A stretch of DNA of 64,000 bases from Datisca glomerata (lineage: Eukaryota; Streptophyta; Magnoliopsida; Cucurbitales; Datiscaceae). The DNA is taken from the NCBI GenBank assembly GCA_003255025.1, contig QANY01008646.1, positions 866,905 to 930,904 of the forward strand. The letters run 5' to 3'. Positions 1-11,635 of the stretch are shown here, piece after piece. Numbering within the stretch: position 1 is the first letter of the stretch; the number at the start of each line of letters is the position of its first letter. The notes beneath the pieces are model-generated. The model was given only the letters and a program-made list of their open reading frames with translations. It did no database searches and was not told the origin of the DNA. The translations under genes were made by a program, and so were the position numbers.

Positions 1-148
1 GGAATTAAAGGAAAAAATATTGATAAGGGTTGAATTATATGAGTATTAATGAGAGATAGAGTTTAAGAACAAGAGAATGTGATGAGTAAATACTCTGAAT
101 TGTATATGCTTGAGTTGTATTGTATGTCCAAATTTCACTTAATACACT

Positions 149-162
149 GGCCTTATATAGGC
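149..162 (-). promoter_or_regulatory. LTR-type TATA box
   Basis: On the minus strand the sequence reads GCCTATATAAGGCC, a strong plant TATA box. It lies at the left end of the truncated gypsy element, where its 3' LTR is expected. The LTR start lies outside the window, so the LTR limits cannot be fixed. Confidence 0.4.
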
Positions 163-1451
163 TTCTTAATTTACATGAATTGATTAGAATAACAATAAAG
201 GGGGGAGATGTTCCTGCCAGGTATGACCTTCTTTCCCTCCTTTACTTGTCATTTCCACCTGTCTCATTCAGCTATCAATCTGCCATAGCAACTTGGTGAT
301 TTCTTGTGATTCGAGCCAGTCAGTTGTAGCCACTTGGTAGCCTGCCATCATGTCTCGTCCGAATCATTCAACTACATAATCAATCATGCCACTTGATTGT
401 CATTCTGGGCCCCTTTCGTCTATTCTGGTTCTTCTGACCCTCCTCTTCCTGCTCTTGCATAGTTCAACGAGTGCCTTACTCGTTTAGGGCAGTTCTCCGA
501 GTCTCAACTCCATTTTTTCCATTCTTGAAGGCGTGGTTCTCTCGTCCGTCAGTTCCCGTTAAATAGTCACCTTTTCATGTTCTGATTCTCTTTCCCATTC
601 TGATGCTCTTTCCTGTTCTTGAGGTGTAAGTCCCTATTCTCGAAGCATTGATCGTTTCCATCTATTTTAAGGGTGTCACGCTGCTTCAGCCTTGTAACCA
701 TTTCCACTTCTCTACCACTTTTCGCGAGCCCTTTAGTCGGCCTCCTTTGTCCACGTGATAGTGGGTGTTTTTATTTGTTCATTTGCCCCACATTGCTCTT
801 CGACGATGTTTCTCGAAGCGCAATGAATGTTCCCAGCACGTGTCCAGTTTTGAGAGAGTGGTTATCTTTAATTCATTTTTACCAATCTAGGATTTTCTTT
901 TACCCCGTAAAACATTAATTGTTGCGCAAGAAAAATAATTTATTTTTAAATAATAAAATGGTATACCATCATTGTCTCATTTCTGGTGTTGCTGACAAGC
1001 TCCTCGAAAATTTCATTTGGTCTTCGTGTCGTCTTATCCTGTCGTAACACGCGCGCGTGTAGGATTCTTTTTTCATTCCCCATGTGAACCATCTTGTTTA
1101 TCATTCTTGTGTAGTGCACATTTTTGGTCTGTTAGCTTTCTTCTCTCCAGTTTTCGTGTTGCCATTAGCTTGCCCGTTTAGGCATACCAGATGTAATCAT
1201 TTATTACATCTTTTCCCATGCGTCCTTCATTTGCCCTTCCCCTTTTTAGAACTGGTGTCTTTTCATTTTCAAATTTATTAAACATTTTTAACTTGATTTT
1301 GGCGTCCATAGTTTATATCACATAATGGTTTCCCTCATTTTTTCTTTTCACACTCATCCCTACCTTCTGTAAGTCTCCCTTCTTCCCTTCTTCATCTTTA
1401 TTGTTTCTTTTCTTCTTGCTTTTTTGCTTAATATTTCTTTCCCTGGTAGTA

Positions 1452-2750
1452 ATGGAGGAGCATCCATTTAAGGTCACTATTCCCCTAGTCAGGAATAGGA
1501 ACGAATTCAACCGTTTCCTTACCCTTCATCGGGACGCCTTCCCGCCAGACGAGGTCTGTGGTTTCGGGGAAGGAATCCCTAAATCCTTCCCATGTAATCC
1601 TCTTTACAAGATCTCTCTAGCCCTGATGTACATAGCCTTAGGGTTAAAACTTCCATTCTCTCCTCTTTTTCAGGAATTTTTTAGTACCTTCAACCTTGCC
1701 CCTTCCCAATATACAGCTAGTATGTTTAGGGATCTTTTATGGATTGAAGCCATCAATAGGAGACACAACTTAAATATAGGTGTAGATGAAAAGTTGCGCC
1801 GTGTATATAGTGAAAAGGTGCAGACTGTCTTATTACTTAGCTCCCCGCGCGAATGAGAAGTGGGGAGGGCTAGTCACTGACCTCCTCAGTGAGGATAAAT
1901 GATGGGAGGAGGGTACCCTTCTCATAGGTGAAAACTAGGGTGGCGACGGTCATTGGGTCGTTCCATGAATTTGGGGAGAGTTTAGTAAGTGGTCGGAGCT
2001 CCACTTTCTTTTTTACTTTTCCGCTTCTGATTAACTTTATTGTTTTACTGTTGCTTTTGTCTTTTTAAATACTAACATATTTTCGGTTATGTGTAGATAA
2101 AAATCTGAACAACAGGTCCTTTACTATGAAAGAAGTAGCCATGCGACTCTGTTGCCTACAATTACCCAGAACGGGACTAGAGAGATCTTCTTGACCCAAG
2201 GAGAGAGATCGAAGTCACGTTCACACCCGTAGAGTTTACTGAGTTTGTTGTGCCCTCATCCTCTGTAACAGAAGTTCCTCTAGCCATCCCCATCGCAATC
2301 CATGTTTTGACATTTTGTCAAGTAGTCTGGTCGAGTTCATCTGATTCTTTGGAATTAGAGTGGGAAGAAGGGGGGTTTGCTCAAGAGGAAAGAGAATGTG
2401 AGGCTCGACGGGAAGTTACACAAAAGGAGGTAGAAGAAGAGGACACGAGTCACCGAGATAAGCAGGGAGAACCTATCCGTTGTTAAGGAAAAGTTAGCTG
2501 AGGCGGAGGAGGCTTTGGCTAAGTCACGTGAACGAGAGGTTGGACTTGCGGCCGAGTACCAGGCCATGGTTGATGAGTATGACCACATGGCTTATACAGT
2601 GGGTTACCATGACGCCAAGACTAATAAACCTCCTTGTACGCAGTTGGTCTTGCTTCCTGATGAGTCCGTTGATCCTAAGATTTAGCTTTCTGCTTTCACC
2701 ACTGAAGCAGCTGATGATGTTACTCCCCAAGACGGGGAGACTTGGCAATT
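1452..2750 (+). pseudogene. Antisense gene (aORF) of the truncated Tat element
   Basis: A plus-strand gene runs opposite to the retrotransposon genes. The start at 1452 gives a protein beginning MEEHPFKVTIPLVRN and open to 1853. It includes the segment LPFSPLFQEFFSTFNLAPSQ, which closely matches the corresponding part of the gene at 30.9-32.9 kb. The N-terminal part resembles the plant 'putative gypsy type transposon' domain (Transposase_28-like) known from antisense ORFs of Tat elements. A shifted frame continues after 1856 with two or three stops up to a GTAAGT donor near 1989. Further downstream (about 2340-2735) is a Glu/Lys/Arg-rich coiled-coil-like segment and an acidic tail, in several frames. 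The function of this protein is unknown. The copy is disabled. Confidence 0.65.
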
Positions 2751-3180
2751 TTTTTTCTATATCTTGTACTTTTCATCTTCTTGTACTTTTTACTTTAAAA
2801 TCATTTTGTAATTTCACTTTTCAATGAAATGACTCCTTTCTTCAATATACTTTTGTCATTTCCTTTCGTCTTAACACTTAGTATAAATTCATCAATAAAT
2901 TTTCTCTAGCCTTCTTGACTGCTTAGTGAATTTCCATAAGCAATAAAAGATACTTTTCCATTTTAACAGTTTCCATGATTAACTTTTCAGACTAGTAAGT
3001 AAAATCATCAACTACTTAGTTCTTTAAACACTTGGAAGTTTTTTTAAGGAATGCCTAGGCAAGAGTATGTTTACCCGTTTGTACTTTTCATCCGTTAAGA
3101 CTGAAATTCCCTTCCTTTTTATTGTAAGCGGGCATGTTAGAATCGCTTGCTTCCATGGTTAAGGTCTTTTCATGCCTCTG

Positions 3181-3418
3181 GATTTTCCTAGGACTACGAC
3201 TTGTGAACTACCCCACTCAATGACTTGTTATGCCCTTAGTTTCTTCTGGGAGTTGAACTTATGAACTGTCAATTCCAAGAACTTTTTATACCATTAGTTC
3301 CTTCTGAGAGTATGACTTATTAACTGCCCCTCCCAAGGACTTTTAATGCTCTTAGTTACTTCTGAGAGTATGACTTATGAACTACCCCTCTCAAAGACTT
3401 TTAATGCCTTTAATTTCA
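3181..3418 (-). repeat. Minisatellite, about 58-bp unit, between pol and the antisense gene
   Basis: About four imperfect copies of a unit with the recurring words TTCTGAGAGTATGACTTAT, GAACTACCCCTC and CAAGGACTTTTAATGC. A related minisatellite sits at the same place in the element at 29.7-39.6 kb. Confidence 0.75.
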
Positions 3419-3499
3419 TTTAGTAATGATTCAGCTGAGGAGAGAAGATTGGCACCATTATTTTTACGTGGAAAACCCTTACGGGGAAAAAACCATGGG

Positions 3500-6400
3500 A
3501 AATATGTCTCATTATAATGGATCTTTTACATTCTTTACACAAAGTATTTTTTAGATGAATTGCGTTCCATGGTTTCTGCAATTTTGTTCCATCTTCTATT
3601 TCCATTTGGTATAATAGTCGCTTCCTCCTATTTCGCGGATGATGTACGGTCCATCCCATGTTGGCCCGAGCTTCCCTTCCATTTGGAAGATTTTTCTGAG
3701 GACCAGATCTCATGTTTGGAATTCTCGTTTCCTTACTTTCTTTAGGAAATAAGATCTCATTTTTTATTGTAATGAGCCATTCTGATCAGGGCTGCTTCCC
3801 TTCTTCCCTCTAGTTCATTGAGGCCGTTTTTTAGGAGTTCTCCATTTTGTTGTTCATTTAGCTCGGATCTGATGGTAGGACTTCCAATTTCTATAAGAAT
3901 GACTGCTTCTACTCCGTATGCTAATGCGAACAGGGTTTCTCCCGTTGTCTCTCTCGGGGTCATTCTGTATACCCATAAGACTGCGAGTAGTTCTTCCACC
4001 TATTTTACTTTGATGAATTCCAGCCGTTTCTTCAAGTTATCAAGTATGACCTGATTTGATCTTTCTGCTTGACCATTCTCCCGTGGATAGTAAGGCATGG
4101 ATAAGCGATTCATGATCTTCAAATCTTCACAAAATGCCCTTATTAAGTTCCTGGTGAACTGAAGTCTGTTGTTTTATACCAAGATCCAGGGGATCCCATA
4201 CCTGCACACCAAGTTTTTCCACAGGAACCCCCTTACTTCTTCCTCACGGATTCTAGCAAAAGCTTCAGTCTCGATCCACTTAGTAAAATAATTCGTTGCT
4301 ACCAATAATTTCCAGGGTCCACTGCATGAACAGCCAAGGACTAGCCAGGATTTTGAGTTCTCGAGGGGCCATTTTTGCTATGGGTGCGAAATGCTGACAC
4401 TCGTCGCACCTTTTTACATACTGTTCGGCATCCTGATGTATTCAGGGCCAATAATATCCTTCATTCATAACTTTATGGGCTAGTGATCTACCCCTAGTGT
4501 GTTTCCGCATATGTCTTCATGAATTTTCGCTAACACATACTAGGCTTTCTTTTCTCGTAGACATTTTAGGTACTGTTCTACACACATTTTCTTATACAAT
4601 ACCCCATTAATCATCGTGTACCTAGCAACCCATTGTTGCACCTTTTTGGCAAGTAGATTGTCTTTAGGAAGCGTTCTTTCTTCAAGTAATCAGATTATGT
4701 CATCCTACCATCTGGATTCTCATTCAGCTTCTACATCAACCACTTTATTCCACGGGAGTGAGATGCTTGGCTCCTTCAGAATTTCCACAGGGATGTTTCT
4801 TTTGTAAGGGTAGTGTAATGAAGATACTAGGTTTTTCAGGGCATCAATGTGCCCGTTCTCAGTGCTCGAAATTTGATGGATCTCATAGTTTTTTAGCGTA
4901 TTGAGAAGATCATTTGCCCGTTGCAAGTAATTCACCATCCTTTCATTTGTTGCTATGTATTCCCCCGTGACCTGCTCACAATCAACATGGAGTCACAAAA
5001 AATTTTAACCTCAGTTACCTCATATTCTCGCAGCAGGGATACTCTCGCGATCAGTGTTTCATACTCCGCTTTATTATTTGACGCATTGAATTCGAAGGAG
5101 ATGGACATTTACAATACTTCTCCGAAGGGAGTTTGTACTACTACCTCTGCTCCTGCTCCTCTACTGTTTGACGTGGCGTCAACAAAGAGTTTTTAAGTTC
5201 CATCTTCTCCCGTTTGGTGGGTTTCCCATTCAACTTCCCATTCTGTGAAGCCTACTAATAAATCCACTAATGCCTATCCTTTTATTGAAGTTCAGAGCTC
5301 GTAACTGATGTCGTAATGGCTCAGCTGAATTGACCATTTTTCTATTCTCTCACTTGCCTGCGCCGAGTGTAGAATTCTTTTAATGGGAGAATCGGTTAAT
5401 ACCTTGATGTTATAGGCCTGGGTCTTAGCTTTCATGCTGCAGTTAAAATAACCAGTACTAGTTTCTCCATTCGTTTATATCTCATTTCTGCTGCTACAAG
5501 ACATTCACTCACGAAGTATATAGGTTTATGTTTCCTTTCCTTTTCTTTCACGAATACTGCACTAACTGCCCCGTTGAGATGGTTACGCACAATAGAAGCT
5601 GCTCAATGGGAGTAGGTTTGGAGAGTAGTTAGGGGTAGTCAGGTACTCCTTAACCTCGGCAAAGGCTTCTTCATAGTCTTCATTCCAACTACTCGTGGAG
5701 TTTTTCCGCAACCTCTTGAAGAAAGGATTGCATATGTCCATTTTCTGGAGATGAACTTGTTCAGAGCGGCCAGTCTTTCCTTTAACCCTTGAATTTATTT
5801 GAGGTTTCGCGGGGACCTCATTTCTGTAATCACCTTTACCTGGTCTGGGTTCACTTCAATTCCCCATTGTGTAGTTAGGTGCCTAAGGAAATTTCCCGTC
5901 ACCACTCCAAAAGTGCACTTCTTCAGGTTTAGCTTCATGGAATTTTACCTTAGAACAAATAAGGCTTCTTCCACGTCCTGAATGTGGTCTTCCCGCTTCT
6001 TACTTTTGACTAGCATGTCATCAACATAGACTTCCATATTCTTTTCGATCTACTCACAAAAGACCTTGTTCACTAAACTTTGATAACTTGCATATGTATT
6101 CTTTAGACAAATGGGCATGACTTTGTAGCAATAGACGACGTACTCAGTAATGAAAGAAGTTTTTTCTTTATCGGGTTGGAATATTTTAACCTGATTGTAA
6201 CTTGAGTAAGAATCCATGAAGTTGAGTAGTTCGTGCCCTGAAGTGGGTTCTACTATTTGATCTATCTTTAGCAACGAGTATTCATCTTTGGGACATGCCT
6301 TGTTTAGGTCAGTGAAGTCGACGCAGATCCTCCACTCCCCGTTCTTCTTTTATACCATTACTACGTTAGCTAGCCATTCGGAGTAGTTTTCTTCTATGAT

Positions 6401-6830
6401 GAAATACGCTACCAAGAGATTCTCAACTTTCTCTTTGATCGCTTGATTCCGTTCAGGAGCAAATCTTCTCTTCCTATGTTTCACAGTAGGATCTGTGTTC
6501 AATCTGTGGCAGTTGATCTCTTCTGGAATGCTAGGCATCTCCTGTGGCGTTGTTACAAATACTTCTATGTTTTCCCTTATAAACTCTATCAACTTCTTTT
6601 TCTCATTCTCCTCGAGATTGGTACCAACTTTGGTTATCTTCTAGGTCCCTTCTTCCAGACCTATGGTCTCTGTTTCCTCTGATGCCTAGTACCTCAGGCC
6701 GTCTTGCCCGTTTTCTTACGGTTGCTATAGATTCGGGGTCTTTTTTCCTTCGGCCTTCTCCGTAGTCTTTTTCGTTACAAATTTTGAAGCGGTCATCGAA
6801 CAGATGCAAGCCACGGCCTGGTCGCCTCTT
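3500..6830 (-). pseudogene. Decayed pol (RT, RNase H, integrase) of the truncated Tat element
   Basis: Reading right to left: RT fragments include SGHELLNFMDSYSSYNQVKI (around 6.2 kb) and, near 6.02 kb, MEVYVDDMLVKSK with the catalytic YVDD. RNase H and linker pieces follow at 4.7-5.6 kb. The integrase C-terminal half at 3757-3999 reads LLAVLWVYRMTPRETTGET, typical of plant gypsy integrases. The polyprotein ends near 3540 with KPWNAIHLKN, the usual end of Tat pol. The reading frame is broken many times, so no functional enzyme is encoded. Confidence 0.8.
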
Positions 6831-6849
6831 ATTGTTTTCACTCTCTCTG

Positions 6850-7855
6850 GTGACGTGTACTTTAACACTTGGTAGAATGTTGAGGGTACAACCTTTATCC
6901 TCTAGAGCCAGGTCCTCCTCAGGATTGTGTTGTACGGGGAAGTTGTTCCCAGTACCATGAACTCGATCATATATTTAAATGGATTTGTTCTTACTGGGAG
7001 AGTTAGAGTTCCTTCCGAGTAGCTGATGTATCCGTTGAAACTGATCAACGGCTACGAAATCCCTTGCAAATTTTGATCTCCCATGGACATTTTCTCCACG
7101 GCTGCTCGGTATAAGATGTTCACTGCGCTCCCATCATCCACCAAGACCCTACTTAACAAGTAGTTGCCAACTTATATTGAAATGATGAGGGCAATTTCCA
7201 GATCGGAGTCGTTGAACACTAGCGGTGAATCCCCATTAACGCTTGAGAACTTTTGCTAATGTGTTTCTAACGTTGGCAGCTTGTAGTATATCTTCCTTTT
7301 CTTTCTTGTCTTCCTCTCTTATTCGGTTAATACTATAACCCTGTCAACGATACGAAGGGGATGTTTTCCCTTATCCCTCATGTCTTCTTCTCGACTGTCT
7401 TTCTCAGTTTCACATTTCTGTTAATCCATTTTCACAAATTAGCTAAGGTACCCTTCTTTGATCAGCTGCTCAATATAGTCATTGAGTTGAGAATAGTCTC
7501 GCGTGTAATGCACGTTGCTCTTATAATAGAAGTACTTATCTTTATCTTTGTTGCTAGGTTCCTTGGTGAACGGGGTCGGTCTTTTCAGCCAAGGTTTGTC
7601 TTTAATCATCTCTAGTATTTGGTTGATTGAGATGATCAACGGCGTGTAGACTTTGTCCCTCAGGTGGACTTTGTCCCTCAAGTGGACTTTGTCAAGATCT
7701 TACTTCATGTACATATTCATTTCTTGTTGGACTTTCCTCCCATCCGTTCTTTCTATTTTGTCATGCTTCCTTATTTCAGGTCTTACACTTCTTTCCCGCT
7801 GCCGAGATTCTTCTTTTTTTCGTTCAACTATTCTCTACACAATGCTGCCTCATGA
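6850..7855 (-). pseudogene. Decayed protease and gag 3' part of the truncated Tat element
   Basis: The minus-strand frame at 7439-7681 matches the gag segment of the other Tat element at 37728-37985 (shared RDKVYT, SINQIL or SIDQIL, NKDKDKY or YKDKDKY, and a C-terminal LIKEGYL or LIKDEYL). The usual zinc-knuckle-like C..H..GH.T..C pattern is degraded here (KYFYYKSNVHYTRDYSQL), so the cysteines are lost. The protease region, about 6.85-7.25 kb, is visible only as fragments. Similarity to the second element fades at about 7855, which marks the truncation. Confidence 0.6.
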
Positions 7856-7859
7856 CACA

Positions 7860-8640
7860 TTACAGTGCCTTGTGGCACTGCAGTTGTGCACAAGTGTAGT
7901 GGGTCCCACTACCATTGATAATTTTACAATTAAATATTATTTCAGTTTATCCCTAAAAATATGATACGCCATTATCTAGAAAATATACATATATTATTTT
8001 AATGGCCTCACTTGATGGATCAATTAATTAGTTCATCAATCAAGATTTAAATTGAGAACAAGTTGATGTCAGAGTGATTTTTTTCTACAATTAAACGTTA
8101 ATCAAATCTCTAAAAGAATATTCATCACGTTCTTTTAGAGAATCGTCTCACTAAAGTCCTTCTTAGTAAATCTATAAATCTCATGTGTTGAGTACATCTA
8201 GAGACAAAAAGTATCTTGTAATATTCTACGTGCCCACACATGTCCTAGTGCGTTGAGGATTGACTTGAAAGATCTTGGTGTGGATCTTAGAGTCTACTGA
8301 TCGTTGGAACGGTTTCGTGGGCGGATGATCGAATGATTTTGCAAGGACGCTTGATATATACTAGAAAAGGTATATAATTCCTAACATTGTATGTTGTAGA
8401 TTTATGTATAAATATATAATGAATCCTGACTGATTGAAAAAGAGTTTTTACTAAAAAAAAGTTTTTATTTGGTTATTGTGGCGTTGCGCAAGTTTTATTT
8501 GATTAAAAGATTCGATCTTTACTAAAATTTTAATTTTTAAATGACCTCACGCCACACGCTTCCGTCACACATGTGCCACGACAACCTACACAAATCTCAT
8601 GCCAAACTAGTACACGAGCTCATAAATTAAGTGAGGACAT
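7860..8640. other. Unassigned intergenic DNA
   Basis: No open frame with a recognisable product. AT-rich sequence follows the truncation point of the gypsy relic and a slightly richer part lies at 8.2-8.35 kb. I could not assign it to any element. Confidence 0.4.
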
Positions 8641-8854
8641 GGAGCCCCGAGGAGAGGGTAAGGATAGTCACATGACCCATTGCTCTTATCTTCGGTAGAA
8701 CCATGCTTTTCAGGGGAGATACACGGGCGTGTTTCTCTCAAGCCGTCACATTAAGCAGATGAACCCATAGGAAAGGAGCTCGTAACTGGCACACCGAGTA
8801 AGGAGCCTCCCAGGAAGGAACTTGAAAGATAAAAAAAGTGTTGACTAATTAGGT

Positions 8855-9075
8855 GCAGCAGCCCATAGTCAGGATTATTTGAAAAGTGATTACTAGTGTG
8901 GTGCTCCATCCCACTAATCAGGATTAAACAAAAAATGATGAATGGTGAGGTGCTCTAGCCCACCAGTCAAGATAAAATAAAAAGTGATGACTGGTGTCGT
9001 GTTCTAGCCCACCAGTTAGGATTAAACAAAATGTGATGACTGGTGAAGTGCAATAGCCCACTAGTCTAGATGAAA
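8855..9075. repeat. Minisatellite, about 60-bp unit
   Basis: Four degenerate copies built on the words AAAAGTGATGACTGGTG, GTGCTCTAGCCCACCAGTCA and GGATTAAACAAA. It lies directly against the next array, whose unit shares the AAAAGTGATG start, so the second unit may derive from the first. Likely the 3' untranslated part of a retroelement, by analogy with Tat and Ogre elements. Confidence 0.7.
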
Positions 9076-9770
9076 CAAAAAGTAATTTCTGCAAAGCACC
9101 CCAGCTCGGCAGACGAGATTCAATGGTCTAGCCAATGCAGGCACGCTTGGCTACGCATCAAGATAAAAAGTGATGTCTGCCAAGCACCTCATCTCATCAG
9201 ACGAGATTCAAAGGTCTAGCCAAGGTAGGCAAGCCTGACTAGACATTAAGATAAAAAATGATGTTTGCTGAGCACCCCAAATCATCATATTAGATTCAAG
9301 TTTTAGCTAAGGCAGGCATGCCTGGATAGACATCAAGAGAAAAAGTGATGTCTGCCGAGCACCGAAGCTCATCAGACGAAATTCAATGGTCTATCTAAGG
9401 TAGGCACTCCTGGCTATACATCAAGATAAAAGTGAACTTTGTCGAGCACCTCAACTCGTGAGACAGGATTCAAGGGTCTAGCCAGAGCAGGCATGCTTTG
9501 CTAGACATCAAAGAAAAATGTTCGTCGAGCACTAGTGCTCACAGACAGGATCAAGGGCTTAGCCATTACAGTCACGCCTGGCTAGACTTCAATGAAAGAT
9601 ATCTGCTGAGCACTCATGCTCGCAGACGGGATCAAGGGTCTAGCTATAACAGGCACGCCTGGCTAGGCATCAAAGATTGATGTCTATCGAGCACTCGAGC
9701 TCGCCATACAGGAACGGGGATCTGGCTAGAGCAGAAATTCCTAGCTAGACGCGGAGCACTCTAGCTTACC
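9075..9770. repeat. Minisatellite, about 85-90-bp unit
   Basis: About eight copies with the recurring order AAAGTGATGTCTGCCGAGCA, CTCATCAGACGAGATTCAA, GGTCTAGCCAAGGCAGGC, CCTGGCTAGACATCAAGA. The short open frame at 9498-9680 is only translation of the repeat. Units shorten and diverge to the right. Confidence 0.75.
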
Positions 9771-11278
9771 AAGGAAGAGAAATCCTTTGACCAAGTAGCA
9801 AAGGAGAGGATTTTGACTTAAGCTCGGCTAAGGAAAAATAAAACTCTATCTACTTGAAGTATGCTCGCGACGAAAAATAGGAAAAAACATAGAGAAAATA
9901 AAGAAAATTTATTTTCACAGAGGATTACAAATACAAGTAATACTAAAATCTCATCCTCAATTAAGGAGCAAACCCCTCCTAGATTAACATAAAAGGAAAA
10001 GACCCCATCCCCCCCATGACTGGGCTGACGGTCGTACGATTTCCACAGTTTTCTTGAACTCTCCTAAGATCTTAGGAGCTTTAATCACTTTCCAGCCAAG
10101 GATGACAATGTCTTGGTCTGAAGACCATATGAAGTCAGGCTAAAAATGGATTCAAACCACGGGCAGAGCCTAATTTCTGGGCTGAGGATAAAAAAAGCCT
10201 TAACTTCTCCCAATAACTTGAGCAAGGAAGAAAGCCACCACCCCATGATATGAGGCCATTCCCGATGTGTTGTACTTGGTTCATTCCCGTAAGTGTTGTG
10301 CTTGGTTCATTCCCGATGCGTATTGTAATGAGCAGTTGTTGGATCAAAAGTACAAAGGCGATTAAATTAAGTGGGATGCAGCTGAGGAAGCCGCCTCATT
10401 ATAATCCAAGGACAAGATCCCCAACTAGGTTACAAGCCTTTATCAAGGATAAGTTTTCACGACAGAAGGGTTTTGCAACTATAAGCTGTTAAACAACGCA
10501 GACAAAGGGTTCTCCGCATAGGCCTATCAATGGTAAAAAAATCAGCACGAACGGAACATCAGCAACTTCGGGGCACGACATTTAAAAGATGACAGAAAGG
10601 GAAATGACAAACATGGAATGGAAAGCCAAGAGGATTTCAAGGCAAAAACTCCCAACATAAGAGACCTCAGAATGAGAAGGATCACTACTTCTGCTTGAAA
10701 GAAAGAAGAAATGGGGCCAAAAATGAAAGTTTCAACCCCGTGAGGAAGGCAAGGATGAAGAGAATGAAGGAGAGAACTACCTCTTTACAGGCCTTGGACA
10801 GGCAAAACCACCCATTTAATGGGCATTAAGAAAGGCCATGATGGTGACCGTTAAGGTATCCCCACCCCCAATGAGTGGCCCTTTTGTGAATCGATGAGAA
10901 GATCTTGGCGACCAAGCGACGATTCAAGCAACCACAAGGAATGAAATGAAACATAAAGGAGTCAGATTTTGTCACGCGCTCCCACGTGCCTTTCGTGGCC
11001 TTGAACTTCAAAAATGATGACACGATGCACGCATGATGAATGAATCGTGATAATAACAGTCAAGTACATTAATTCCATTCGGTGCAATCCCCACTGGCGA
11101 ATGAACTTGAGACACAATTGGGAGACGCCCAAGATGGGAAATGAAGCCTATCACAACACCATGGTAGCTCGAAGAATGAGCACGGATAATGAAGTCTTCA
11201 GACCTGGGTAAACGAAGCCACCCAAGTCCTCGACTAGGGGTAACTATTATGGGTATTTTCTCGACCTCTAATAACACG
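9771..11278. other. Unassigned retroelement-like DNA without a recognised gene
   Basis: Base composition is higher in GC than the AT-rich surroundings. Only short open frames are present on both strands, none with a recognisable family. It lies between the minisatellites and the LTR-like segment at 11279, so it may be the 3' non-coding part of the element owning that LTR. I see no supporting motif for this. Confidence 0.35.
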
Positions 11279-11635
11279 TGTCACACCATATCGAAAAGCC
11301 TATGAGGAAAGAAAATTTTCAAGGAGAAGAATGACCTTGATTGGTCAACCTCAAGGAAGCTCGGGTATCACAGACCCAAGCACGTATAAGAAAGATTAAT
11401 CATGAGGAGAGCTCGGATAGTACTGAGCGTAGGACCATCATTGCCCTAGAAAAGTACTGCTCAGGTGGCACCTCCTCACCGGCTCGAGCACCCAATAATT
11501 CCAATCGCCATGGCAGGATGTCAGGAAAGCCATCGTCTGGTCATTTCAGAGGCATGCCAACATTTAATGCCTATAGATTTATGTCAAGGTCGACTTTCCT
11601 CCATCCAATCAAGGACAGTCATGATAGACATCGTG
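11279..11635 (+). repeat. LTR-like segment, left half (split by the Del element)
   Basis: The segment begins near ACACGTGTCACACC and ends at TCGTG. It is interrupted by the Del-type element and resumes at 19741. A diverged uninterrupted copy lies at 58980-59540, sharing blocks such as GGTGGCACCTCCTC (AGTGGCACCTCCTC there) and GGCATGCCAACATTTAATG (GGCATGTCAACATTTAATG there). The joined halves have a TATATAAATA box in the right half, so an LTR (U3 left, R-U5 right) is the best reading. The owning element is not identified. Confidence 0.55.

Larger units (their letters stand above)
1..7855 (-). mobile_element. Truncated Tat-lineage Ty3/gypsy retrotransposon
   Basis: Read on the minus strand, the segment carries in order a gag remnant, protease region, reverse transcriptase, RNase H and integrase, ending near 3.5 kb, followed by a minisatellite and a plus-strand antisense gene. 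This is the arrangement of the better preserved element at 29.7-39.6 kb, and the two align in protein over most of their length. Its 5' side is lost: similarity stops near 7855 inside gag, with no LTR beyond. The 3' LTR probably covers the left window edge, where a minus-strand TATA box is visible. All genes are broken by stops and frameshifts. The Tat assignment rests on gene order, the antisense gene and protein similarity, not on a tree. Confidence 0.8.

Noticed and set aside
3560..7964. Many short plus-strand frames over the first gypsy element
   Set aside because: They are antisense shadows of decayed pol and gag on the minus strand.
9075..9770. CRISPR-like regularly spaced repeats
   Set aside because: The whole unit is repeated and degenerate, there are no unique spacers or cas genes, and the DNA is plant nuclear.
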